Assembly: GCA_903839965.1 (NCBI GenBank)
Contig: CAIMEK010000503.1
Coordinates: 1 to 5,278, forward strand
Direction: 5' to 3'
Length of the DNA stretch: 5,278 nt
Source of the DNA: an uncultured Acetobacteraceae bacterium
GTDB taxonomy: Bacteria > Pseudomonadota > Alphaproteobacteria > Acetobacterales > Acetobacteraceae
The position numbers and the translations under genes are program-made. The notes under the pieces are model-generated. The model saw only the letters and a list, made by a program, of their open reading frames with translations, did not search any database and had not been told where the DNA came from. Below are positions 1-5,278 of this stretch, piece after piece (position 1 is the first letter of the stretch; each line of letters opens with the position of its first letter).

Positions 1-116
1 CATCGTCAATCACTGCTGCGACGCCTGGAACAAGCTCGAGGCCCAGCCCTGGACCATCATGTCTATCGGCCTGCGCGACTGGGCACACGGGTTCTAATCA
101 GCGAGTCTTGGTATTA
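1..116 (+). mobile_element. Right end of an IS630-family insertion sequence (partial)
   Basis: The window opens inside an insertion sequence. The end of an IS630-type transposase is readable up to a stop at 95-97, and the element should finish shortly after it, as is usual in this family. The exact terminus cannot be fixed because the left end lies outside the window and the inverted repeats cannot be compared. IS630 elements insert at TA dinucleotides; TA occurs at 112-113 and 115-116 just after GCGAGTCTTGG, so I place the boundary there tentatively. Base composition shifts to AT-richer right after this point, consistent with a junction. Confidence 0.6.
2..97 (+). CDS. IS630-family transposase, C-terminal fragment (cut by window edge)
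   Basis: Thirty-one residues are visible, starting IVNHCCDAWNKL and ending SIGLRDWAHGF before TAA. The pattern of a CCDAWN-like segment, a short linker with a tryptophan and a final 'SIGxRDWAH' is the characteristic tail of IS630/Tc1-mariner-superfamily DDE transposases. The catalytic DDE domain lies upstream of the window, so it cannot be judged whether the enzyme is intact. The role is cut-and-paste transposition into TA sites. The fragment's GC-rich codons differ from the AT-rich frame that follows. Family assignment is by recall of the conserved tail, not by a search. Confidence 0.8.
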   Translation: MVNHCCDAWNKLEAQPWTIMSIGLRDWAHGF

Positions 117-135
117 TGTCGGGTCTAGTGAAGGC

Positions 136-390
136 GTGTCGAGGTCAAGTCATGAATATAAAATAGTGCAGGCTGGAGAAACGGTAGTGATAACCAGAAG
201 TGCAATTAATCAACAATCGGCCGTGGGTTATAGATGCACGGGGAATGTTTATATAGAACAATGGAAAGAAAACGGGAAAACCATGACAGGATTTTGCGCT
301 GGTGACAAGGCAAAGCCCGTTATTTTTACTTGTCAAGATGCGAAAAAGGTATACAGAAATCAAGGAACGGCTCAAATGTATTGTGAATAA
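136..390 (+). pseudogene. Probable 3' remnant of an unknown cysteine-containing protein truncated by the IS
   Basis: The frame could start at GTG 136, giving 84 residues, but it has no stop codon back to base 1, running in an alternative frame under the transposase end. No well-placed Shine-Dalgarno precedes the GTG: the only purine run, GAAGG, sits one base from it. The product is a soluble domain with no signal peptide or membrane segment, with four cysteines (34, 54, 66, 83), the last one residue from the end. This spacing and the Gly/Tyr/Thr content would suit a disulphide-bonded exported domain whose N-terminus is missing; that is inference. Codons are AT-richer than the other genes here (for example AAA, ATA, AAT), suggesting horizontal acquisition. 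I do not recognise the family. It could instead be a short intact gene. Confidence 0.45.
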
Positions 391-618
391 TTATGCGCGG
401 CCGAGGCGTTGCGAAATCAGAGCGAAACAGGCAAGGCTTGCCTGTCCGTTCCGGCTCGGCAGCTACCAAGCTCAAGGCATTCCTCCTTAAAGCGGGCTGA
501 CGCCTTGTATGAGTGCTGTCTGGCCGCGGAGGCCACTCAGGTCCATCACGAGGATTATCCAGGGCAGTCCAATCTTGCTTTGCCAAGGTGATAATTAAGG
601 TTTTGACCGTAACGGATT

Positions 619-639
619 CCAAGGGCTATCGGCCCTTGG
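619..639. terminator. Perfect 8-bp hairpin, possible terminator or mRNA-end structure
   Basis: CCAAGGGC at 619-626 pairs fully with GCCCTTGG at 632-639 around the five-base loop TATCG. No T-run follows on either strand, so a classical Rho-independent terminator is not shown. It lies about 70 bases past the minus-strand glycosylase stop, beyond two further hairpins. Confidence 0.35.
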
Positions 640-691
640 TGGGTCCCGGGCAAAGCCGTCGCGCGAAGGCGCGCGCCGGGCCGGGTGGGGT

Positions 692-708
692 GCGGGGCAA
701 AGCCCCGC
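692..708 (-). terminator. GC-rich hairpin directly after the glycosylase stop codon
   Basis: GCGGGGC at 692-698 pairs with GCCCCGC at 702-708 around an AAA loop. It begins on the base next to the minus-strand stop codon at 709-711, the expected place for a transcript-end structure of the LysR-glycosylase unit. There is no U-tract, so it may act as a Rho-dependent pause or a 3'-end stabiliser rather than an intrinsic terminator. Confidence 0.45.
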
Positions 709-1284
709 TCACTTGATGGCGTTTCGCACCATCGCGCGCAAAGCCGGCAGCACGTCGGTTGCGAACCTTGGGGTGTGGCGTTCCCAGGCGGTGGTGCGCC
801 AGGAGGGGTGGGGCAGCGGGAAGTGGCGGGGCAGGAAGTCGCGGAAGCGGAGCACGCGGTCGCCGACGGCGCCGGGGCCGAGCAGGCGGGCCTGGGCGTA
901 CGAGCCGACCAGCAGGGTGAGGGCGATGGCCGGCATCAGGGGGAGCAGGACGGGGTGCCAGGTTGCCGCGCAGATGGGGCGCGGAGGGGCGTCGCCGCCG
1001 TTGGGCAGGCGGCCGGGGTAGCACAGGCCCATGGGGACGATGGCAATGCGGGCGGTGTCGCAGAAGGTGTCGCGGTCGAGCGCGAGCCAGGTGCGCAGGC
1101 GGTCGCCGGAGGGGTCGTTCCAGGGGATGCCGGTGGCGTGCACGCGGGTGCCGGGGGCCTGGCCGATGATGAGCAGGCGGGCGGTGGACGAGACGCGCAG
1201 CACGGGGCGGGGGCCCAGCGGCAGGTCGGGGCAGAGCGTGCAGGCGCGGGCCTGCGCGACAGCCCGGTCGAGCGCGCGGGTCAT
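709..1284 (-). CDS. Uracil-DNA glycosylase superfamily protein (COG1573-like)
   Basis: A 191-residue protein with the landmarks of the uracil-DNA glycosylase fold: a CxxC-bearing N-terminus (C15, C18), the loop LLIIGQAPG (37-45) followed by GIPWNDPSGDRLRTWL (52-67), a PMGLCYPG segment (84-91), VGSYAQ (126-131) and the late LPHPS motif (157-161). Enzymes of this superfamily excise uracil or other deaminated bases from DNA in base-excision repair. C15, C18, C88 and C105 are spaced C-X2-C-X69-C-X16-C, which resembles the [4Fe-4S] ligands of family 4 enzymes. Family 4 usually has GEAPG, but here it is GQAPG, so catalytic activity and specificity are uncertain. The stretch after HPS (WRTTAW) also differs from the PRNN-like sequence I recall from relatives. 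The ATG at 1284 lies 6 nt after the LysR stop with no clear ribosome site, suggesting translational coupling. Confidence 0.85.
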   Translation of the reverse strand: MTRALDRAVAQARACTLCPDLPLGPRPVLRVSSTARLLIIGQAPGTRVHATGIPWNDPSGDRLRTWLALDRDTFCDTARIAIVPMGLCYPGRLPNGGDAPPRPICAATWHPVLLPLMPAIALTLLVGSYAQARLLGPGAVGDRVLRFRDFLPRHFPLPHPSWRTTAWERHTPRFATDVLPALRAMVRNAIK

Positions 1285-1290
1285 GCGGGG

Positions 1291-2190
1291 TCAGGCCGCC
1301 ACGGGGCGGCGGGTTTCCGTGCGGAAGGTTTCCGCGATGTGGTTTTCCAGCACGTCGGTGACGGGCTGGCGGGCCTCGCGGCCCTTGAGCAGCAGGATGG
1401 CGGTGTCCGGCAGTTCGGGCAGACGGTCGCCGAAGGGCAGGGCGCGCAGACCCTCGGGGACCCAGTCGGCGGCCGAGATGGTCACCGCCAGGCCGGCGAC
1501 CACGGGGGCGTGGGTGCCGGCGAGCGTGGCCGAGGTATAGGCGATGCGATAGTTGATGCCGGCGCGTTCCAGCGCCGTTACCGCGGCGTCGCGCCAGGCG
1601 CAGCGCACGCCGGCGAGCGCCACCGGGAGCGGGTCGAGCCGGTGCGGCGCATAGCGTTCCGAGGTGATCCAGCGCAGCGGGCCGCGCCAGAGTTCGGTGG
1701 AGGGCCAGCCCTTCGGCTCATGGGTCATGGTGAGCAGGGTCAGGTCGAGTTTGCCGGCGCGCAGGTGTTCGGAGAGTTCGTTGGAGGGCGCGCAGAGCAC
1801 GTCGACTTCGACCGAGGGGTGGGTGTCGGCGAAGCGCTTGAGCACCGGCGGGAGGTAGCGCAGCGCGTAGTCGTCGGGGGTGCCGAGGCGGACCGTGCCC
1901 TGCACCTGGGGGGCGCGGAAGGTGGACCAGATCTCGTCGTTGAGGGCGAGCATTTCGCGACCGCGTTCCAGCAGGAAGCGGCCATGCGGCGTGAGCGAGA
2001 CGGCCCCGCCTTTGCCACGCAGCAGCAGGCGCTGGCCGAGCAGTTCCTCCAGGCGCTGCATCTGCATGGAGACGGCGGATTGGGTGCGCCCGACGCGTTC
2101 GGCGGCGCGGGTGAAGCTGCCCTCCTCCGCTATGTAGGCGAAGGCGCGCAGCAGGTCGGGGTCGAGGCCCTGGGGACGTGCCATGGTCAT
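1291..2190 (-). CDS. LysR-type transcriptional regulator, LrhA-like
   Basis: This is a 299-residue LysR-type regulator, full length for the family. The N-terminal winged helix-turn-helix covers about residues 9-68, with GSFTRAAERVGRTQSAVS forming the recognition region and a linker helix following. The remainder is the periplasmic-binding-protein-like effector domain, starting near GTVRLGTPDDYA. Several effector-domain stretches (WRDAAVTALERAGINYRIAY, then GLAVTI and LPELPDTAILLL) resemble the LrhA/HexA subgroup, whose members control motility and virulence genes in enterobacteria; the ligand here is unknown. An in-frame TTG lies at 2193 and ATGs at 2190 and 2184. I chose 2190, but 2184 is equally workable because no ribosome site decides. 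It is divergent from the DUF1127 gene and just upstream of the glycosylase gene. LysR proteins commonly regulate themselves and a divergent neighbour. Confidence 0.92.
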   Translation of the reverse strand: MTMARPQGLDPDLLRAFAYIAEEGSFTRAAERVGRTQSAVSMQMQRLEELLGQRLLLRGKGGAVSLTPHGRFLLERGREMLALNDEIWSTFRAPQVQGTVRLGTPDDYALRYLPPVLKRFADTHPSVEVDVLCAPSNELSEHLRAGKLDLTLLTMTHEPKGWPSTELWRGPLRWITSERYAPHRLDPLPVALAGVRCAWRDAAVTALERAGINYRIAYTSATLAGTHAPVVAGLAVTISAADWVPEGLRALPFGDRLPELPDTAILLLKGREARQPVTDVLENHIAETFRTETRRPVAA

Positions 2191-2293
2191 CAACGTAGCT
2201 GATGGGTGGGCTGGTTACAATTCATTTCCGTTATCCGGGTAGAGTCGCCATGTTGTTGTCAAGGTTCCCAAGGAACCGCCGGAGGACTTGCCA
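2191..2293. promoter_or_regulatory. Divergent promoter region between the LysR gene and the DUF1127 gene
   Basis: This 103-bp gap must carry start signals for both directions. It is AT-richer than its flanks around 2213-2235. A weak sigma70-like pair for the plus strand is TTACAA (2215-2220) with TAGAGT (2240-2245), but the 19-bp spacing is poor and I do not rely on it. A perfect inverted repeat, GGTTCC-CAA-GGAACC, lies at 2263-2277 immediately before the DUF1127 ribosome site. No unambiguous LysR T-N11-A box was identified by eye. Confidence 0.5.
2263..2277. repeat. Perfect inverted repeat next to the DUF1127 ribosome site
   Basis: GGTTCC (2263-2268) and GGAACC (2272-2277) flank a CAA spacer, three bases before the GGAGG at 2281-2285. 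In RNA it would form a 6-bp hairpin close enough to affect ribosome access or 5'-end stability. In DNA it could be a small operator. Either role is inference. Confidence 0.4.
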
Positions 2294-2500
2294 ATGTCTA
2301 CGACTCTTATGGGATTCGTGCCGGTTGCGCGTCAGCGTACCGCCAGCATCGGGAGTGTGGTTCGCGATCGGCTGGAGCGGGCCTGGCGCAACTTCGTCAC
2401 GCGGCGCGACCTGGCCGAGATGGACGACCGGATGCTGAAGGACCTGGGCGTTTCGCGCGCGCAGGCGCATTTCGAGGCCAACCGGCCGATCTGGCGGTAG
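2294..2500 (+). CDS. Small DUF1127 (YjiS-like) protein
   Basis: A 68-residue basic protein whose C-terminal part matches the DUF1127 pattern: a tryptophan-bearing helix (RLERAWRNF, 26-34), then LAEMDDRMLKDLGVSRAQA (40-58, the family's 'L..LDDRxLxDIGLxR' core) and a FExxxPIWR-like tail (60-68). These small proteins are frequent in proteobacteria. Some have been linked to RNA metabolism and nutrient uptake, but a general biochemical function is not settled. The start is decided by GGAGG at 2281-2285, eight bases before ATG 2294; a TTG at 2288 is in frame but too close to that site. It stands alone on the plus strand, divergent from the LysR gene, making it a plausible target of that regulator. 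The extended N-terminal 25 residues are not part of the core domain. Confidence 0.88.
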   Translation: MSTTLMGFVPVARQRTASIGSVVRDRLERAWRNFVTRRDLAEMDDRMLKDLGVSRAQAHFEANRPIWR

Positions 2501-2508
2501 GCCTGCCC

Positions 2509-2537
2509 GTTCCCGCTGCCGCGGCAGGACCGGGAAC
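2509..2537. terminator. Nested hairpin between the convergent DUF1127 and cobB genes
   Basis: GTTCCCG (2509-2515) pairs with CGGGAAC (2531-2537). Inside it CTGCCG (2516-2521) pairs with CGGCAG (2522-2527), leaving a GAC bulge. It begins nine bases after the DUF1127 stop and lies between converging genes, so a transcription-end role for one or both is likely. A second small hairpin, GCAAC-AAAAC-GTTGC, follows at 2541-2555. Neither has a U-tract. Confidence 0.4.
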
Positions 2538-2575
2538 GCAGCAACAAAACGTTGCACCTGAACGACTGGCGGCCG

Positions 2576-3292
2576 TTACGCCAGCAGCTCCGCCACGAAG
2601 GCAGGGACCACTTCGGTTGCCGGGCCGTGGCGGGCTTCGTCGAACAGCGGCGTGCCCGCCGAGGGCTCGAGGTTCAGCTCCACCGTGCGCGCCCGGCCGG
2701 CGACCTCGGCGATGAAGCCGGCTGCCGGGTAGACCACGCCGGACGTGCCGATGGAGACGAACAGGCCGCAGGCGTCGAGCGCGGCCATGATCGCGGGCAT
2801 GTGCAGCGGCATCTCGCCGAACCAGACGATGTCGGGCCGCATCCCGCCGACCTTGCCGCAGCGCGGACAGGCGGTGTCGACGCCGATGTCGCCGGCGACG
2901 GGCAGCACCTCGCGGCAGGCTAGGCAGCGGCCGCGCCGCAACGCGCCGTGCATCTGCACCACCCGCTCGTTGCCGGCGCGGGCGTGCAGGTCGTCGATGT
3001 TCTGCGTGACCAGCAGAAAGTCGCCGCCGCGCGCCACCCAGGCGCGCTCCAGTTCGGCCAGCGCGCGATGCGCGGCGTTCGGCGCCACCGCGGCGAGCTG
3101 GGCGCGGCGGGCGTTGTAGAAGGCGTGCACGCGCGCCGGGTTGCGGCGGAAGGCCGCCGGCGTGGCGACGTTCTCGATGCCCTCGGTGAGCCAGACGCCG
3201 CCGGCGTCGCGGAAGGTCGCCAGGCCGGATTCCTGGCTGATGCCGGCGCCGGTGAGCACCACGAGTCCGGGCAAGCTTTCAGGTGAGCGCAT
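2576..3292 (-). CDS. cobB: NAD-dependent protein deacylase, CobB-type class III sirtuin
   Basis: A complete 238-residue sirtuin that removes acyl groups from protein lysines using NAD+, releasing nicotinamide and O-acyl-ADP-ribose in the cytoplasm. Visible elements in order: the NAD-binding GAGIS (15-19) and FRDAGG (27-32), FYNARR (58-63) with Y59 and R62, TQNIDDLH (96-103), catalytic H115 in QMHG, zinc ligands C123/C126 and C142/C145, GTSG (about 183-186) and VELNLEPS near the end. The Y-x-x-R pair is the mark of class III (SIRT5/CobB-like) enzymes that also accept succinyl- and malonyl-lysine, so desuccinylase activity is expected. I set the start at ATG 3292 because the fold begins at once and GAGGTG (complement of 3297-3302) lies 4 nt upstream. 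The frame stays open further upstream but has no sirtuin character. It overlaps the end of thpR by 14 nt and is last in the cluster. Confidence 0.93.
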   Translation of the reverse strand: MRSPESLPGLVVLTGAGISQESGLATFRDAGGVWLTEGIENVATPAAFRRNPARVHAFYNARRAQLAAVAPNAAHRALAELERAWVARGGDFLLVTQNIDDLHARAGNERVVQMHGALRRGRCLACREVLPVAGDIGVDTACPRCGKVGGMRPDIVWFGEMPLHMPAIMAALDACGLFVSIGTSGVVYPAAGFIAEVAGRARTVELNLEPSAGTPLFDEARHGPATEVVPAFVAELLA

Positions 3293-3812
3293 ACGCCACC
3301 TCGGGCGTATAGACCGACGCCTCCTTGCCGAGCAAGGAGCGGAACAGCACGAAATGCTCCACGTGCAGCGGGCCGGCGCGGAACAGGTTGTGGCTCTGCA
3401 CGAAGCCCGCCAGCTTGCCCTCGGCCACGTCGCGCAGCCGCGCCAGGGTGATGTGCGGGGTGAAACGCCGTCGCTCCGGCGCGCAGCCGGCACGCTGCAA
3501 AGCGGTCTCGATCTTGCTCCGCAAGGCCGCCAGCGCGGGGTTCTTCTCCACCCCCACCCAGAGCGATTTCTCCTGCCCGCCCTTGGCGAAGGTGCCTACG
3601 CCGGTCAACACCAGCGGAAAGGCGCGCGCTTGCAAGGCCGCCAACGCATGGTCGATCTCCTCGGCCCGGTGCGCCGGCAGCTCACCGATGAAGCGCAGCG
3701 TCATGTGGAAGTTGGCCGGGGGCACCCAGCGCGCGCCCTGGATGCCGCCCGCCAGCGAGCCCAGGAGCTGCTTGGTCTCCCACGGGAAGTCCAGACCCAC
3801 GAACAACCGCAT
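3279..3812 (-). CDS. thpR: RNA 2',3'-cyclic 3'-phosphodiesterase (2'-5' RNA ligase family)
   Basis: A 177-residue member of the 2H phosphoesterase superfamily. It carries both signature H-x-T motifs: HMTLRFIG (H36, T38) and HITLARL (H120, T122), spaced as expected for the two-lobed active site. ThpR enzymes hydrolyse 2',3'-cyclic phosphates at RNA ends to 2'-phosphates and can reversibly form 2'-5' RNA links in vitro. The cellular role is unsettled but lies in RNA-end processing. The start ATG at 3812 gives the family N-terminus MRLFVGLDFP, with a weak GGTGGAA eight bases upstream; an extended frame back to 3881 would run into tesA and has no family character. It begins 25 nt after the tesA stop, and its last 14 nt overlap cobB, suggesting co-transcription and translational coupling. 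Confidence 0.93.
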   Translation of the reverse strand: MRLFVGLDFPWETKQLLGSLAGGIQGARWVPPANFHMTLRFIGELPAHRAEEIDHALAALQARAFPLVLTGVGTFAKGGQEKSLWVGVEKNPALAALRSKIETALQRAGCAPERRRFTPHITLARLRDVAEGKLAGFVQSHNLFRAGPLHVEHFVLFRSLLGKEASVYTPEVAYALT

Positions 3813-3837
3813 CGCCGCAGTTCCACCGTTGCCCTGC

Positions 3838-4486
3838 TCAGGACGCGCCGACCCGCGCCAACAGCTCCTCCACCAGCGCAAGCAGCCGCGCCACGATCCG
3901 CCGCACCCCCTCGGGATTGGGGTGGATGCCGTCCGGCTGGTTCAACGCCGAGTCGCCCGCCACCCCTTGCAGGAAGAATGGATCATAAATCACCTCGGGC
4001 CGCGCCCCCAATCGGTCGAACACCGCGCGGAACGCCTGCGCGTAGTCGGCGCCCAGGTTCGGCGGCGCGAACATGCCGGACAACAGCACCGGGACGCGGC
4101 GGGCCGCCAAGGCGTCCAGGATGGCCGCCAGGTTGGCCTCGGTGGCTGCCGGGTCGAGGCCGCGCAGGCCGTCATTGCCGCCCAGCTCCACCAGGGCCGC
4201 ATCCACGCCGGCGCCCAGCACCCAGTCCAACCGCGCCCGGCCGCCCGCGCTGGTGTCGCCGGAGACCGCCCCGTCCACCATCGCCACTTCGTGGCCGGCC
4301 GCCTGCAGCGCCCTGGCCAGCACCGGTTGGAAGGCGTCCGCCTGCGCCAGCCCATAGCCGGCGCCCAACGAATCGCCGAGCACCAGCAAACGTGTGCGCG
4401 CCGCCCGGGCCTGCCGCGTGAAAACCAGGCAACCTAACGCCACCAGCGCTTTCAGGAACCGCCGGCGTGGGCCATATCCTGCCGCC

Positions 4487-4494
<8 letters not shown>
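3838..4494 (-). CDS. tesA: TesA-type SGNH/GDSL esterase (arylesterase/thioesterase I) with Tat-like signal
   Basis: An exported serine esterase of the SGNH family, related to E. coli TesA (acyl-CoA thioesterase I, protease I, lysophospholipase L1). Numbering from ATG 4488 (216 residues), it has block I GDSLGAGYG with catalytic S40, block II G77 (SGDTSAGG), block III GGND with N105, and block V DGIH with D186 and H189, so the active site is complete. The N-terminus PRRRFLKALVALGCLVF then TRQARA is a signal peptide matching RRxFLK of the Tat pathway, with a basic residue before the AxA-type cleavage site. Two starts are possible: GTG 4494, 7 nt from GGAGG (complement of 4502-4506), or ATG 4488, 13 nt from it; I prefer the GTG. 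Either one overlaps the divergent ybbA start. First gene of the tesA-thpR-cobB unit. Confidence 0.92.
4475..4480 (+). promoter_or_regulatory. Weak -10-like element just before the ybbA start
   Basis: TATCCT lies six bases before ATG 4487, so transcription from it would begin about at the A of the ATG and give a leaderless message. That would fit the lack of a ribosome site before ybbA. No good -35 hexamer is seen (TTCAGG at 4451-4456 is poor), so support is slight. Confidence 0.2.
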
Positions 4495-5200
<706 letters not shown>

Positions 5201-5278
5201 TGGATGGGGACAGGGAAGCAAGGCCAGGGGCTTCGCCCCATAAGCGCGAATCTACGACTGGCCGATTGGCCAAGCATC
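5201..5278. other. Post-ybbA spacer with hairpins, no permease start seen
   Basis: The 78 bases after the ybbA stop contain the hairpin at 5227-5239 and a second inverted repeat, TGGCC-GATT-GGCCA, at about 5259-5272. No reading frame with a membrane-protein beginning can be seen. The next gene lies outside the window. Confidence 0.5.
5227..5239. terminator. Short GC hairpin after ybbA
   Basis: GGGGC (5227-5231) pairs with GCCCC (5235-5239) around TTC, 26 bases after the ybbA stop. The arms resemble the hairpin after the glycosylase gene. No T-run follows, so an intrinsic terminator is not established. Confidence 0.35.

Larger units (their letters stand above)
391..708. other. Intergenic stretch without a convincing gene, ending in hairpins
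   Basis: Between the remnant's stop and the end of the glycosylase gene no reading frame has a convincing start, ribosome site or recognisable product. The longest options are short: a 35-codon frame begins at ATG 393 and ends with TGA 498-500, with no homology I can recall, and minus-strand frames run across the region without family signals. Small inverted repeats are present, for example GGCAAG/CTTGCC around 431-443. The last 90 bases hold three compact hairpins, listed separately. A decayed repeat or the far end of a mobile island is possible, but nothing proves it. Confidence 0.5.

Noticed and set aside
393..500. A 35-codon frame from ATG 393 after the truncated gene
   Set aside because: No ribosome site, no recognisable product and very short; could be chance.
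326..622. A 98-codon minus-strand frame in the intergenic stretch
   Set aside because: It overlaps the remnant gene on the other strand, has no family signal and no supporting start context.
685..2202. A 505-codon open frame on the plus strand opposite the glycosylase and LysR genes
   Set aside because: It is a Gly/Ala/Arg-rich antisense shadow common in GC-rich DNA. The minus strand carries two clear protein families over the same bases, and the plus frame has no recognisable domain.
3293..3493. N-terminal extension of the sirtuin into thpR
   Set aside because: The extra 67 residues are Arg/Ser/Cys-rich noise, whereas the sirtuin fold and a good ribosome site support ATG 3292.
3141..4421. 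Long plus-strand open frames (up to 426 codons) opposite cobB, thpR and tesA
   Set aside because: Composition is arginine/proline/alanine-rich without motifs, and the opposite strand holds complete catalytic motifs of three known families.
4416..4440. Possible lipoprotein signal in TesA (LVALGC)
   Set aside because: The residue at the -3 position is Ala rather than Leu and the Cys sits inside the hydrophobic core, with a normal AxA-type site following. A Tat or Sec signal fits better.

Overview
This is a GC-rich chromosomal window, apart from an AT-richer stretch at about 100-400. It probably comes from a proteobacterium, most likely a gamma- or betaproteobacterium. That guess rests on protein families alone: a DUF1127 protein, a TesA-type esterase divergent from a YbbA-type ABC ATPase, a CobB-type sirtuin and an LrhA-like LysR regulator. 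I cannot name a genus. Apart from the left edge it reads as ordinary housekeeping and regulatory DNA. I did not find a convincing new defence or mobile system.

Left edge (1-390): the last 31 codons of an IS630-family transposase run in from outside the window. They are followed directly by an AT-richer reading frame ending at 390. It encodes a cysteine-bearing protein of unknown function and looks like the surviving 3' part of a gene cut by the insertion sequence. The stretch 391-708 has no convincing gene and ends in a cluster of strong hairpins.

Left-centre (709-2500): a minus-strand pair encodes a LysR-type regulator (start about 2190) and, 6 nt after its stop, a uracil-DNA glycosylase-superfamily protein. 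Divergent from them is a small DUF1127 protein (2294-2500) with an excellent Shine-Dalgarno sequence. The 103-bp gap between the divergent starts should hold both promoters.

Right half (2576-5200): a compact minus-strand cluster runs tesA (GDSL esterase with a Tat-like signal peptide), thpR (RNA 2',3'-cyclic phosphodiesterase) and cobB (sirtuin deacylase). thpR and cobB overlap by 14 nt. On the plus strand a ybbA-type ABC ATPase diverges from tesA. The two start regions overlap inside a CCATGG palindrome, so each gene's 5' signals lie inside the other's coding sequence. No permease follows ybbA within the 78 bases left.

The most useful second looks are the overlapping divergent tesA/ybbA starts, the Tat-like signal on TesA, the cysteine pattern and altered motif of the glycosylase, and the IS630-truncated gene.
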